52,999 bases of DNA from Staphylococcus pettenkoferi (GTDB taxonomy: Bacteria > Bacillota > Bacilli > Staphylococcales > Staphylococcaceae), in NCBI RefSeq assembly GCF_002902685.1, contig NZ_PPRN01000023.1, positions 1 to 52,999 of the forward strand, read 5' to 3'. Shown piece by piece: positions 17,534 through 28,335 of this stretch (positions are counted from its first letter, which is position 1; each line of letters opens with the position of its first letter). The notes under the pieces were generated by a model. It saw nothing but the letters and a program-made list of their open reading frames with translations. It was not told the origin of the DNA and searched no databases. The position numbers were made by a program, and so were the translations under genes.

Positions 17534-18313
17534 GTGAGCACGATAGATATTTATCAACACTTTCGAAGCGAAGAGCGTGAGATAATCGATCAATTAATCG
17601 ATAAGTGTAAACAGGCGAATGATCATTACGCTCCGCAACTCACTAACTTTTTAGACCCTAGAGCACAGTATATTGCTGAAGTGGTAACGAATAGTTTCGA
17701 AGATTTACACATCCATTTCTTTGGGGGTTATCATGCTGAGCGTCAACGTGCGATTATTGCCCCCTCGTACTATGAACCGGACATAGAAGATTTCGAAGTC
17801 GTACTGATTGAGGTTACATATCCGAAGAAGTTTGTGACGATTCAACATCAACATGTACTAGGTACGATTATGTCCATGGGGATTGAACGTGAGCAACTAG
17901 GTGATATACTAGTGAATGAGACGATACAGTTCGTTTTGACAAAACAGTTAGAATCTTATATGATGGTGGAATTAACACGTATCAAAGGTGCAACAGTGAA
18001 ACTTAATTCTATTCCGTTTAAAGATATGATACAATCTAAAGAGGACTGGAAATCATTTCATGCGACTGTCAGTGCATTGCGTTTAGACGTAGTGTTGAAA
18101 GAAATGATACGTAAATCGCGTTCCATCGCGAAACAATTGATAGAGAAGAAACGTGTGAAGGTGAACCACGTCATCGTCGACTCAGTCAACTTCCACTTAG
18201 ACGTCGGTGATTTGTTGTCGATTCAAGGATTTGGTCGCGCACGTGTCACAGACGTCGGAGGCAAGACGAAGAAAGATAAGGTTCACATTCAGTTTGAAAC
18301 TTTGTTTAAATAG
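17534..18313 (+). CDS. ylmH: RNA-binding S4-domain protein YlmH
   Basis: A protein of about 259 residues with an N-terminal YlmH domain and an S4 RNA-binding domain at about 180-245 (LDVVLKEMIRKSRSIAKQ... then KRVKVNHVIVDS). In Bacillus YlmH acts with RqcH/RqcP-type ribosome-associated quality control; rqcH is also in this window. The start is uncertain. GTG 17534 is only 1 base after the SD GGAG (17529-17532). The next in-frame triplets at good SD distance are ATA 17543 and ATT 17549, which are rare starts. The true N-terminus may be a few residues shorter than given. Confidence 0.88.
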   Translation: MSTIDIYQHFRSEEREIIDQLIDKCKQANDHYAPQLTNFLDPRAQYIAEVVTNSFEDLHIHFFGGYHAERQRAIIAPSYYEPDIEDFEVVLIEVTYPKKFVTIQHQHVLGTIMSMGIEREQLGDILVNETIQFVLTKQLESYMMVELTRIKGATVKLNSIPFKDMIQSKEDWKSFHATVSALRLDVVLKEMIRKSRSIAKQLIEKKRVKVNHVIVDSVNFHLDVGDLLSIQGFGRARVTDVGGKTKKDKVHIQFETLFK

Positions 18314-18349
18314 AATCGAAGCGTAGGTAGAGATAGAGGAGGTCATTCA

Positions 18350-18979
18350 ATGCCTTTTACACCTAGTGAAATTAAACATAAATCATTTTCACGTGTGAAA
18401 AATGGTTACGAAGCAACTGAAGTAGCAAACTATTTAGAACAATTAAGTAAAGAAATCGAACGATTGAAAGAAGATAAGAAACAACTTGAAAAAGTGATTG
18501 AAGATAAAGAAACAAATCTTAAATCATACAAAGATGTGCATCAATCTGTGAGCGACGCTTTAGTTCAAGCACAAAAAGCAGGTGAAGAAACGAAAGCTGC
18601 TGCTACGAAAGAGGCTGAAGCGACAAAAGAGACAGCGCAAGCGGAAGCTGACCGTATCGTTAACGATGCAGTGGAGAAAGCACGTCGCTTATCTTTCCAA
18701 ACAGAAGATATGAAACGTCAATCTAAAATCTTTAGATCCCGTTTCCGCATGTTAGTGGAAGCGCAACTCGATCTTCTCAAGAACGACGATTGGGATTATC
18801 TTCTGAATTACGATTTAGATGCACAACAAGTGACTGAAGAGAATGTACAGCACTTAAATAATGAAGATTTAACGCCTGAAGAACAAGCGCTTAAAGAGAA
18901 ACAAGAAGCAGGCGACAACGAACAAAGTAATGAACAGACAGAGAATACATCTAAAGATGATGACTTAAAGTCTAAATAA
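18350..18979 (+). CDS. divIVA: Cell division/polarity protein DivIVA
   Basis: Coiled-coil protein of 209 residues that senses negative membrane curvature at the septum. The N-terminal lipid-binding domain MPFTPSEIKHKSFSRVKNGY (1-20) is highly typical. Coiled coil 1 runs at about 25-60 and a second Ala/Glu/Lys-rich coiled coil at about 75-130. The tail (about 160-209) is acidic and disordered. AGGAGG precedes ATG 18350. It closes the ylm cluster and is followed by the ileS T-box. Confidence 0.96.
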   Translation: MPFTPSEIKHKSFSRVKNGYEATEVANYLEQLSKEIERLKEDKKQLEKVIEDKETNLKSYKDVHQSVSDALVQAQKAGEETKAAATKEAEATKETAQAEADRIVNDAVEKARRLSFQTEDMKRQSKIFRSRFRMLVEAQLDLLKNDDWDYLLNYDLDAQQVTEENVQHLNNEDLTPEEQALKEKQEAGDNEQSNEQTENTSKDDDLKSK

Positions 18980-18989
18980 TATGGTTAGA

Positions 18990-19186
18990 TCGAACAGACG
19001 CGTAAGAAACAGTTTGCATATGATTAGCGAGCTAGGGATGGTGAAAGCCTAGTATATGTGTGTTTCTTATATCACTGTTCAACAAGTATAATAATGTAGT
19101 TGAGAGAACTCTAAGTTGAGTTAATCAGGGTGGTACCGCGATGATTCGAGTCGTCCCTGTTAATTGAACTTAGAGTTCTTTTTTAA
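18990..19186 (+). promoter_or_regulatory. T-box leader of ileS
   Basis: The T-box sequence AGGGTGGTACCGCG is at 19127-19140. The terminator pairs AGAACTCTAAGTT (19105-19117) with AACTTAGAGTTCT (19167-19179), 13 bp perfect, followed by a T-run. The upstream stem I region has an ATC in ATATCAC at about 19069-19075, fitting an isoleucine specifier. Uncharged tRNA-Ile should stabilise the antiterminator and turn on ileS. The 5' boundary is approximate. Confidence 0.93.
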
Positions 19187-19207
19187 TAGTAAGAAGGAGT
19201 GAATGAA

Positions 19208-21961
19208 ATGGACTATAAAGAAACCCTATTAATGCCAAAGACAGCTTTCCCAATGCGTGGAGGTTTACCCAACAAAGAACCTAAGATCCAAGAAGAATGG
19301 GATGAGAAAGAGATTTATCAAAAATCTTTAGAGAAAAACAAAGGTAATACATCATACATTCTTCACGATGGCCCTCCATATGCGAATGGTGGCTTACATA
19401 TGGGTCATGCGTTGAATAAGATTCTTAAAGATATCATCACGCGCTATAAGACGATGCAAGGGTACTATACGCCATACGTACCAGGTTGGGATACACACGG
19501 TCTTCCAATCGAACAAGCATTGACTAAAAAAGGTGTTAAACGTAAAGAAATGTCAGTTTCTGAATTCAGAGAGAAATGTAAAGAATTTGCGTTAAACCAG
19601 ATTGAATTACAGAAAAAAGATTTCAAACGTCTTGGTGTAAGTGGTGACTTCGACAATCCTTATATCACTTTAAAACCTGAATATGAAGCAGCGCAATTAC
19701 GTTTATTCGGAGAAATGGCTGCGAAAGGTTTAATTTACAAAGGATTGAAGCCTGTCTACTGGTCTCCATCAAGTGAATCTTCACTTGCAGAAGCGGAAAT
19801 CGAATATCACGACAAACGTTCTCCATCTATCTACGTTGCATTCGATGTGAAAGACGGTAAAGATGTCGTAGATGAAGATGCACAATTTATCATCTGGACA
19901 ACTACACCATGGACACTTCCAGCTAACGTAGCAATCACAGTACACCCTGAATTAACTTACGGTGAATACCTCGTTGATGGTCATAAATACGTCGTAGGTA
20001 AAGACTTAGTTGACGATGTAGCTGAGAATTTAGGTTGGAATACGGATGACATCGAATTAGTGAAAGAATTCTCAGGTAAAGATTTAGAATATGTTGAAGC
20101 GCAACATCCATTCTTAGAAGATCGTACAGTCTTACTCATTAACGGTGATCACGTTACTACAGATGCAGGTACAGGATGCGTTCACACGGCACCTGGACAC
20201 GGGGAGGATGACTATATCGTAGGTACGAAATATAATTTACCAGTCATCAGTCCGGTTGACTACAAAGGTGTGTTAACGGAAGAAGCAGGTCCGTTCGCTG
20301 GTGAATTCTACGACAAAGCCAATAAACCAATTACTGATTTACTTAAAGAGAACGGCTCATTATTGAAATTAGACTTCATTACACATAGTTACCCACATGA
20401 TTGGCGTACGAAGAAACCAGTAATCTTTAGAGCGACACCACAATGGTTTGCTTCTATCGATAAAGTTCGTCAAGATATTTTAGATGCGATTGAAGAGACG
20501 CATTTTAAAGTTGACTGGGGTAAAACACGTATCTATAACATGATTCGTGACCGTGGCGAATGGGTGATCTCACGTCAACGTGTCTGGGGTGTACCGCTTC
20601 CAGTATTCTACGCTGAAAATGGCGACATCGTGATGACTGAAGAAACAGTGAATCATGTGGCAGACCTCGTAGAAGAATACGGTTCAAACGTGTGGTTCGA
20701 CCGTGAAGCGAAAGATTTATTACCTGAAGGTTTCACACATCCTGGTAGCCCTAACGGTGAATTTACGAAAGAAACAGATATCATGGACGTATGGTTCGAC
20801 TCTGGTTCATCTCATCGTGGTGTACTTGAACAACGCCCTGAGCTATCTTTCCCAGCTGACCTTTATCTTGAAGGTAGTGACCAATATCGTGGTTGGTTCA
20901 ACTCATCTATCACAACATCAGTAGCGACGCGTAATCGTTCACCATACAAGATGTTGCTCTCTCACGGCTTCGTTATGGACGGCGAAGGTAAGAAGATGAG
21001 TAAATCATTAGGTAACGTTATCGTTCCTGAACAAATCGTGAAGCAGAAAGGTGCAGACATCGCACGTTTATGGGTAAGTAGTGTAGATTATCTTGCCGAT
21101 GCGCGTATTTCAGACGAAATCATTAAACAAACTGCGGACGTGTATCGTAAAATTCGTAACACATTGCGCTTCATGCTAGGTAACGTCAACGACTTTAATC
21201 CTGAAACAGATGCTATTGCTGAAGCTGATTTATTAGAAGTCGATCGTTACATCTTAAATCGCTTCCGCGAATTTACAGCAAGCACAATTAAAAACTACGA
21301 TAACTTCGATTACTTAAATATCTATCAAGAAGTTCAAAACTTCATCAACGTAGAACTCAGTAACTTCTACTTAGATTATGGTAAAGATATTCTTTACATC
21401 GAAGAACGCAGTGCACATAAACGTCGTAGCATGCAAACGGTGCTTTACCAAATCGTTGTTGATATGACGAAATTACTTGCGCCAATTCTTGCTCATACTG
21501 CTGACGAAGTTTGGAGTTACATTCCACATGTTCAAGAAGAAAGTGTTCACCTCACTGATATGCCAAAAGTTCAAGATGTTGATACTGAATTAGTTGAGAA
21601 ATGGAACACATTCATGAAACTTCGCGACGATGTGAACCGTGCATTAGAAATTGCACGTAACGAGAAAGTCATCGGTAAATCATTAGAAGCGAAAGTGACA
21701 ATTGGAAGTAATAGTGAGTTTAACGCGACAGAGTTCTTACAAGGCTTTGAAGATTTACAACAGCTATTCATCACTTCTCAAGCTGAAGTAGTGGACAATA
21801 TTGAAGGTGGTGCTTCTTATGCACACGGTGACATAAAAGTTGAACATGCTGACGGTGAGAAATGTCAACGTTGCTGGAACTATAGTGAAGACCTTGGTTC
21901 AGTAGGCGAACTCACTGACCTTTGCCCACGTTGTCAAGCTGTCGTGAAGACATTAGTTTAA
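19208..21961 (+). CDS. ileS: Isoleucyl-tRNA synthetase
   Basis: Class I synthetase charging tRNA-Ile, 917 residues from ATG 19208. HMGH is at 64-67 and KMSKS at 596-600. The CP1 editing domain lies between (about 190-390), with the [11 protein letters not shown] segment. The C-terminal zinc motif is CQRCWNY...CPRC. It is the bacterial-type, mupirocin-sensitive form. The residue that I align with S. aureus Val588 (7 before KMSKS) is valine, the wild-type state. AAGGAG lies 8 bases before ATG 19208; GTG 19199, in the same frame, overlaps the SD. Expression is under the T-box. Confidence 0.98.
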   Translation: MDYKETLLMPKTAFPMRGGLPNKEPKIQEEWDEKEIYQKSLEKNKGNTSYILHDGPPYANGGLHMGHALNKILKDIITRYKTMQGYYTPYVPGWDTHGLPIEQALTKKGVKRKEMSVSEFREKCKEFALNQIELQKKDFKRLGVSGDFDNPYITLKPEYEAAQLRLFGEMAAKGLIYKGLKPVYWSPSSESSLAEAEIEYHDKRSPSIYVAFDVKDGKDVVDEDAQFIIWTTTPWTLPANVAITVHPELTYGEYLVDGHKYVVGKDLVDDVAENLGWNTDDIELVKEFSGKDLEYVEAQHPFLEDRTVLLINGDHVTTDAGTGCVHTAPGHGEDDYIVGTKYNLPVISPVDYKGVLTEEAGPFAGEFYDKANKPITDLLKENGSLLKLDFITHSYPHDWRTKKPVIFRATPQWFASIDKVRQDILDAIEETHFKVDWGKTRIYNMIRDRGEWVISRQRVWGVPLPVFYAENGDIVMTEETVNHVADLVEEYGSNVWFDREAKDLLPEGFTHPGSPNGEFTKETDIMDVWFDSGSSHRGVLEQRPELSFPADLYLEGSDQYRGWFNSSITTSVATRNRSPYKMLLSHGFVMDGEGKKMSKSLGNVIVPEQIVKQKGADIARLWVSSVDYLADARISDEIIKQTADVYRKIRNTLRFMLGNVNDFNPETDAIAEADLLEVDRYILNRFREFTASTIKNYDNFDYLNIYQEVQNFINVELSNFYLDYGKDILYIEERSAHKRRSMQTVLYQIVVDMTKLLAPILAHTADEVWSYIPHVQEESVHLTDMPKVQDVDTELVEKWNTFMKLRDDVNRALEIARNEKVIGKSLEAKVTIGSNSEFNATEFLQGFEDLQQLFITSQAEVVDNIEGGASYAHGDIKVEHADGEKCQRCWNYSEDLGSVGELTDLCPRCQAVVKTLV

Positions 21962-22011
21962 TTTCAATTATAAATTGATTTGACGTTAAGTCAGTTAGGT
22001 AACATGACTCA

Positions 22012-22062
22012 AAGACATCCTTTTGAATGACGTACACGCGCATTCAGAAGGGTGTCTTTTGT
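22012..22062 (+). terminator. Terminator of ileS
   Basis: GACATCCTTTTGAATG (22014-22029) pairs with CATTCAGAAGGGTGTC (22041-22056), nearly perfect, followed by TTTTGTT. Confidence 0.88.
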
Positions 22063-22172
22063 TCTGAAATGATAAGATTCATTACTAGGTCTAAACTTTT
22101 GTTTACATAAGGATTAAGCTATAATGAAAGTTGTTGTCTATATGGACGAATTAAAACCGAGGAGGTACCTCA

Positions 22173-22652
22173 ATGAAGCGCCAGTACTTTATTGGAACTA
22201 CGGTAGTAGTCACATTATTGATATTAGCAATAGACCAATTGACGAAATATTTAATTGCAGCAAAGATGACCATAGGCGATTCTTACACGGTGATTCCCCA
22301 CTTCTTAAATATCACTTCACATCGTAATAACGGGGCGGCGTGGGGCATTCTAAGTGGTAAAATGGGCTTCTTTGTCATCATTACACTTATTATATTAGCG
22401 ATTCTCATAATTTTTTATATTAAAGAGGCGAAAGGCAATTTATTCATGCAAATCGCTTTAAGTCTTCTGTTCGCTGGAGCGATTGGTAACTTTATTGACC
22501 GATTATTACATGGCGAAGTGGTTGACTTTATCGACACAAATATCTTCGGATATGATTTCCCAATTTTTAACGTAGCAGATTCAAGTTTGACGGTAGGGGT
22601 TATCTTCATCATCATTGCTTTGTTAAAAGATATGAATAATAAAGAGGAATAG
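22173..22652 (+). CDS. lspA: Lipoprotein signal peptidase LspA
   Basis: Type II signal peptidase that cleaves prolipoproteins before the lipidated cysteine. It is a 159-residue aspartic protease with four membrane helices. The catalytic aspartates are Asp118 (EVVDFI) and Asp136 (NVADSS), with the conserved RNNGAAWGIL at 51-60. GAGGAGG precedes ATG 22173. A TATAAT at 22120-22125 probably belongs to its promoter, though no good -35 is visible. It is followed 11 bases later by rluD, the standard pair. Confidence 0.96.
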   Translation: MKRQYFIGTTVVVTLLILAIDQLTKYLIAAKMTIGDSYTVIPHFLNITSHRNNGAAWGILSGKMGFFVIITLIILAILIIFYIKEAKGNLFMQIALSLLFAGAIGNFIDRLLHGEVVDFIDTNIFGYDFPIFNVADSSLTVGVIFIIIALLKDMNNKEE

Positions 22653-22663
22653 GAGGTAAGATC

Positions 22664-23581
22664 ATGGAACAACATCAATTCAATATTGCAGAAACGAATT
22701 TAGCTGGGTCACGCATTGACAAAGTTCTTCCAGAATTTAACAGCGAGTGGTCACGTTCGCAAATGCAAGACTGGATTAAAGAAGGTTTAGTAAAAGTAAA
22801 TGGTAAAGTGGTCAAAGCGAACTACAAAGTGAAAGCGAACGACGTCATTGAAGTGACTGAGAAAGAAGTTGAAGAAGCGGATATTCAACCCGAAGATTTG
22901 AACTTGGACATTTACTATGAGGATGACGATGTCGCGATTGTTTACAAACCTAAAGGTATGGTTGTGCATCCATCACCAGGGCATTACTCTGGAACACTCG
23001 TCAACGGCTTGATGTATCAAATGCAGAATTTATCTGGTATCAATGGTGAAGTTCGACCAGGTATTGTACACCGTATCGATAAAGATACGTCAGGACTCTT
23101 GATGGTTGCGAAGAATGACGTGGCACACCGTAGCCTTGTTGAACAATTGATGGCGAAGACAGTGACGCGTAAATATTCAGCGCTCGTGCATGGCAATATT
23201 CCGCATAATTACGGAACAATCGATGCGCCAATCGGACGTAATAAGAATGATCGACAAGCGATGGCTGTCGTCGATGATGGTAAAGAAGCTGTCACGCATT
23301 TCGATGTGAAAGAACATTTTAAAAAATATACATTAGTGGAATGTGAACTTGAAACAGGACGTACGCACCAAATTCGTGTGCACATGAAATATATCGGCTA
23401 TCCGCTCGTAGGTGACCCGAAGTATGGTCCGAAGAAGACGTTGGATATTGGTGGCCAAGCACTACATGCTGGCGTAATTGGTTTCCAACATCCTAGAACG
23501 GGTGAATATATCGAACGCACAGCACCAGTACCTGATGCCTTCGCAAATTTATTAGATGAATTGCGTCATAGTGATAGCTAA
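22664..23581 (+). CDS. rluD: Ribosomal large-subunit pseudouridine synthase, RluD-like (YlyB)
   Basis: A 305-residue RluA-family pseudouridine synthase with an N-terminal S4 domain (about 16-75). The catalytic motif is HRIDKDTSGLL at 136-146 with Asp139, and the later GRTHQIRVHM motif is present. It modifies uridines in RNA, probably 23S rRNA; the exact site is inferred from RluD. Between its stop and the pyr promoter (23582-23737) I see no ORF or clear signal. Confidence 0.93.
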   Translation: MEQHQFNIAETNLAGSRIDKVLPEFNSEWSRSQMQDWIKEGLVKVNGKVVKANYKVKANDVIEVTEKEVEEADIQPEDLNLDIYYEDDDVAIVYKPKGMVVHPSPGHYSGTLVNGLMYQMQNLSGINGEVRPGIVHRIDKDTSGLLMVAKNDVAHRSLVEQLMAKTVTRKYSALVHGNIPHNYGTIDAPIGRNKNDRQAMAVVDDGKEAVTHFDVKEHFKKYTLVECELETGRTHQIRVHMKYIGYPLVGDPKYGPKKTLDIGGQALHAGVIGFQHPRTGEYIERTAPVPDAFANLLDELRHSDS

Positions 23582-23737
23582 GTATAGGTGGAGGCCGTGA
23601 TAAGGCACTGTCATATGAACTACGGCGTGTATTGAGGATTGAGACGATTCCAGACTTCTATAGCTATGGTGGCAAAGCGATGAGAACCACTGAACATTCA
23701 CTGTAGAATTAAATTGTGAAACCATTTCAAACTCAAC

Positions 23738-23766
23738 TTGACGCTCGACCGTATTAGATGTAAAAT
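23738..23766 (+). promoter_or_regulatory. Promoter of the pyr operon
   Basis: TTGACG (23738-23743), 17 bases, TAAAAT (23761-23766). The transcript would begin near 23773 and enter the PyrR leader. Confidence 0.8.
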
Positions 23767-23802
23767 TTAGATAAAGTTAAATCGCATATTTAAAAAACGC
23801 AA

Positions 23803-24036
23803 GTCTTTAACGATGAGTCCAGAGAGGCTCCGAAGACATCGCATATTGAGTCGCATACATGAGATTCATAGTGAAGAACTTCCGCACGCTATCGTGTAGA
23901 TCATGACTATGAATTACTCAACCTTCACGTACGTTCATTTCAATGAATGTACGACCCTAACGCCAAGTCATAAGTATCGCGAAGGTGTATCCAATCAAGA
24001 CCGCATGTCTTCATAAAGACATGTGGTCGTTTTTTA
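23803..24036 (+). promoter_or_regulatory. PyrR-dependent attenuator upstream of pyrR
   Basis: The PyrR-binding hairpin has the loop consensus AGTCCAGAGAGGCT (23816-23829) inside the stem GTCTT/AAGAC (23803-23807 with 23833-23837). Its 3' arm GAAGACAT (23832-23839) is perfectly complementary to ATGTCTTC (24005-24012), giving the antiterminator. The terminator pairs 23999-24010 with 24017-24028 (12 bp) and ends in a T-run (24030-24036). PyrR with UMP should hold the first hairpin and allow termination. The antiterminator loop is about 165 bases and holds further hairpins at 23864-23914 and 23928-23953. Confidence 0.88.
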
Positions 24037-24098
24037 TGCGCAACGCAATTGATCTTTAAGTGTCACATCAATCTAATTTCAAAGTGTAGGTGGAGATT

Positions 24099-24626
24099 AT
24101 GTCTGAACGAATTATCATGGATGATGCAGCCATCCAACGTACAGTAACACGTATCGCTCACGAAATACTTGAATATAATAAAGGAACAGACCGTCTAGTA
24201 TTGCTTGGTATTAAGACACGAGGCGCATTTTTAGCGAAACGCATTCAAGAGAAGATTGAGTCCATTGAACATCAGTCTGTACCCACTGGCACAATCGATA
24301 TCACGCAGTTCAGAGATGACAAAGAAGCTTCATCTGTAGAGACAACTCAGCCACCTTTCGATATTGACACAGAAATTACAGATCAAGCTGTGATTATTAT
24401 TGATGATGTACTTTATACGGGTCGTACAGTGAGAGCGGCATTAGATGCGATATTGGGGCACGCGAGACCGCATAAGATTGGACTTGCGGCACTCGTTGAC
24501 CGTGGCCATCGCGAATTGCCGATTCGTGCTGACTTCGTAGGTAAAAATATTCCAACAGCACGTGACGAAGCAGTATCCGTTTACTTAGAAGAAGTTGATC
24601 ACAGCAATGCCGTCGCAATTGAATAA
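24099..24626 (+). CDS. pyrR: Pyrimidine operon attenuation protein / uracil phosphoribosyltransferase PyrR
   Basis: RNA-binding regulator of the pyr attenuators with a side activity as uracil phosphoribosyltransferase. It has 175 residues from ATG 24099, the length of S. aureus PyrR. The PRPP-binding motif [13 protein letters not shown] is at 98-110. AGGTGG ends 5 bases before ATG 24099; GTG 24090, in the same frame, lies within the SD. It is the first gene of the pyr operon and regulates itself through the leader just upstream. Confidence 0.97.
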   Translation: MSERIIMDDAAIQRTVTRIAHEILEYNKGTDRLVLLGIKTRGAFLAKRIQEKIESIEHQSVPTGTIDITQFRDDKEASSVETTQPPFDIDTEITDQAVIIIDDVLYTGRTVRAALDAILGHARPHKIGLAALVDRGHRELPIRADFVGKNIPTARDEAVSVYLEEVDHSNAVAIE

Positions 24627-24640
24627 TTCAGCTTTTAAAT

Positions 24641-24800
24641 CAGTACGAGAGACTGAAAAAGCATGTACACTGATTCAAGAAGAGTGAGGTCTTTGAATCA
24701 GCTGTACCGTCCTTTTATGCATGTATAGAGCAACGTGTATCTTCATGCTTAAAGGATGTTTTGTTTCAGTCTCTTTACACCGAGTAAAGAGACTTTTTTT
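24641..24800 (+). promoter_or_regulatory. Second PyrR-type attenuator, between pyrR and pyrP
   Basis: CAGTACGAGAGACTG (24641-24655) resembles a shortened PyrR-binding loop. AGAGACTGA (24648-24656) is complementary to TCAGTCTCT (24766-24774), the antiterminator. The terminator pairs AGTCTCTTTA (24768-24777) with TAAAGAGACT (24785-24794), followed by a T-run to 24800. A strong hairpin (24665-24678 with 24693-24707) and a GCATG/CATGC hairpin (24719-24748) lie in the antiterminator loop. Confidence 0.8.
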
Positions 24801-24816
24801 AAAAGGAGAAAAAGAG

Positions 24817-26136
24817 ATGGAAAATGAACAATTGTTTGAGCGCACGGCGAAACCGGTGCTCGACGTCAGAGACAAACCGAAACCTTCCCAATGGGCATTC
24901 TTGAGTACCCAACATTTATTTGCGATGTTTGGCTCAACGGTACTCGTACCATTCTTAACACATATGCCGATATCAGCAGCGCTACTCGCTTCAGGAATCG
25001 GAAGTTTATTATACATACTCATCACACGAGCGAAGATCCCAGCGTACTTGGGTTCAAGCTTTGCCTTTATCACGCCCATCATCTCAGGTATTGCCAACCA
25101 TAGTCTCGGGGATATGTTAGTCGCACTCTTCATGAGTGGTGTGATGTACGTCATTATTGGGCTGATCATCAAACTCAGTGGGATTAACTGGCTCATGCAT
25201 TTGTTGCCACCTGTTGTAGTTGGTCCAGTCATCATGGTCATCGGTTTGAGCTTAGCACCGACAGCGGTAAACATGGCAATGTTTGAGAACTCTGGAGAGA
25301 TGAAAGGTTACAACTTGAGTTACTTGCTCGTAGCAATGATTACCTTGCTCGTAACGATTTGTGTACAAGGTTTCTTTAAAGGGTTTCTATCACTGATACC
25401 TGTACTTGTAGGGATTATCGTCGGCTACATCGTGTCAGTTTGTATCGGCCTAGTTAACTTCGCATCGATTGCTCATGCGAAATGGCTGCTATTGCCTGAT
25501 ATTTACTTACCGTTTAAAGATTACGTTCCATCATTCCATCTCGGACTCGTCTTAGTGATGGTACCGATTGTCTTCGTTACTGTCAGCGAACACATCGGTC
25601 ATCAAATGGTGATTAATAAGATTGTAGGACGTAACTTCTTTAAAGACCCTGGACTAGACAAATCCATTATCGGTGACGGTGTATCTACGATGTTTGCGAG
25701 TATCATCGGCGGTCCACCAAGCACGACATACGGTGAGAATATCGGTGTACTAGCGATTACGAAAATTTATAGCATTTACGTCATCGGTGGGGCAGCATGT
25801 ATCGCTATCCTGCTCGGGTTTATCGGTAAGTTCACTGCACTGATTTCATCCATACCTACACCCGTGATGGGCGGCGTTTCCATCTTACTCTTTGGAATCA
25901 TCGCAGCGAGTGGTTTGAGAATGTTAGTTGAAAGCAACGTCGACTTTGCGCAGAACCGCAACTTAGTCATCGCTTCAGTCATTCTCGTGATTGGTATTGG
26001 AAACCTAGTTTTTAATTTAAAAGGATTAGGCATTAACCTACAAATTGAAGGTATGGCCTTAGCTGCTTTAGCAGGCATTATCTTGAACTTAATATTACCG
26101 CAACCTAAATCAGCAACTGACAGCAAGGACGCATAA
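24817..26136 (+). CDS. pyrP: Uracil permease PyrP (NCS2 family)
   Basis: Nucleobase-cation symporter importing uracil, 439 residues from ATG 24817, with about 12-14 membrane segments. NCS2 marks include the QH pair in LSTQHLFAMFG (about 28-38) and the substrate-site segment TTYGENIGVLAITK. AAGGAG lies 8 bases before ATG 24817. The frame is open to 24721, but that part is the attenuator and is not coding. It is controlled by PyrR through the preceding terminator. Confidence 0.96.
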   Translation: MENEQLFERTAKPVLDVRDKPKPSQWAFLSTQHLFAMFGSTVLVPFLTHMPISAALLASGIGSLLYILITRAKIPAYLGSSFAFITPIISGIANHSLGDMLVALFMSGVMYVIIGLIIKLSGINWLMHLLPPVVVGPVIMVIGLSLAPTAVNMAMFENSGEMKGYNLSYLLVAMITLLVTICVQGFFKGFLSLIPVLVGIIVGYIVSVCIGLVNFASIAHAKWLLLPDIYLPFKDYVPSFHLGLVLVMVPIVFVTVSEHIGHQMVINKIVGRNFFKDPGLDKSIIGDGVSTMFASIIGGPPSTTYGENIGVLAITKIYSIYVIGGAACIAILLGFIGKFTALISSIPTPVMGGVSILLFGIIAASGLRMLVESNVDFAQNRNLVIASVILVIGIGNLVFNLKGLGINLQIEGMALAALAGIILNLILPQPKSATDSKDA

Positions 26137-26157
26137 CGGAAAGAAGATGGAGGTTAG

Positions 26158-27054
<897 letters not shown>

Positions 27055-27060
27055 ATGACT

Positions 27061-28335
27061 ATGAAATTAATTAAAAATGCACAAATTTTACAAAATGGGG
27101 AATTACAACAAGTAGACATCCTAATCGAAGGTGAACGCATCAAGATGATCGATGGCCAAATCGATAACACACTCGACGCAGAAGAAATCGATGCACAGGG
27201 TCAATTTGTAGCACCAGGACTCGTTGACGTACACGTTCATTTACGTGAACCAGGCGGCGAACATAAAGAAACAATTGAAACAGGTACGAAAGCAGCAGCA
27301 CGCGGTGGCTTCACTACCGTATGTCCGATGCCGAATACGAAACCTGTACCTGACTCTGTAGAAAATCTAGAGCATGTGAATAAGATTATTGAAGACAGCG
27401 CACAAGTTCGTGTCTTACCATACGCAGCAATCACTGTACGTCAAGCAGGTAAAGAGTATGTAGACTTTGAAGCCCTCGCTCAACATGGTGCATTCGCGTT
27501 CACAGACGATGGCGTAGGTGTGCAAGAAGCAAGCATGATGTACGAATCCATGAAAGCGGCAGCGAAACAAGGTAAAGCAGTCGTAGCACACTGTGAGGAC
27601 AATAGCTTAATTTACGGTGGTGCGATGCATGACGGTAAACGTAGTAAAGAGTTAGGCATCCCAGGTATTCCAAACATTTGTGAAGCAGTTCAAATCGCGC
27701 GTGACGTGTTACTCGCTGAAGCAGCAGGTGCACATTATCACGTATGTCACGTTTCAACGAAAGAAAGTGTACGTGCAATTAGAGATGCGAAGAAAGCAGG
27801 CATCCACGTGACAGCTGAGGTCACACCACATCACCTATTGCTCACTGAAGATGATGTGCCAGGTGACAATGCGATTTATAAAATGAATCCACCATTACGT
27901 AGCAAAGAAGATCGTGACGCCTTAATCGAAGCATTACTTGATGGCACAATCGATTGTATCGCAACAGACCATGCGCCACACGCAGCAGAAGAGAAAGATC
28001 AACCAATGACTCGTGCGCCATTTGGTATCGTAGGTAGTGAAACAGCCTTCCCATTACTTTACACACATTTCGTAAAAAATGGGGACTGGACATTACAACA
28101 ACTTGTTGACTACTTAACGATTAAACCTGCTCAAACATTCGACTTACCTTATGGCAAACTTGAAGAAGGTAGCTTAGCCGATTTAACGATTATCAACTTA
28201 GATCAAGAGCGCGAAATTAAAGCTGAAGACTTCCATTCTAAAGCAAGTAACACACCGTTCTTAGGTTACAAAGTATACGGTAACCCAGTGCTTACAATGG
28301 TTGAAGGAACAGTGAAATTTAAGGAGGAAATCTAA
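27061..28335 (+). CDS. pyrC: Dihydroorotase
   Basis: Zinc amidohydrolase closing carbamoyl aspartate to dihydroorotate. It has 424 residues from ATG 27061, the length of the S. aureus enzyme. The metal HxH motif is [12 protein letters not shown] with His58 and His60; later ligands appear in [17 protein letters not shown] and the catalytic Asp in [15 protein letters not shown] lies 9 bases before ATG 27061; ATG 27055, in the same frame, is only 3 bases away. Its stop overlaps the carA start. Confidence 0.97.
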   Translation: MKLIKNAQILQNGELQQVDILIEGERIKMIDGQIDNTLDAEEIDAQGQFVAPGLVDVHVHLREPGGEHKETIETGTKAAARGGFTTVCPMPNTKPVPDSVENLEHVNKIIEDSAQVRVLPYAAITVRQAGKEYVDFEALAQHGAFAFTDDGVGVQEASMMYESMKAAAKQGKAVVAHCEDNSLIYGGAMHDGKRSKELGIPGIPNICEAVQIARDVLLAEAAGAHYHVCHVSTKESVRAIRDAKKAGIHVTAEVTPHHLLLTEDDVPGDNAIYKMNPPLRSKEDRDALIEALLDGTIDCIATDHAPHAAEEKDQPMTRAPFGIVGSETAFPLLYTHFVKNGDWTLQQLVDYLTIKPAQTFDLPYGKLEEGSLADLTIINLDQEREIKAEDFHSKASNTPFLGYKVYGNPVLTMVEGTVKFKEEI

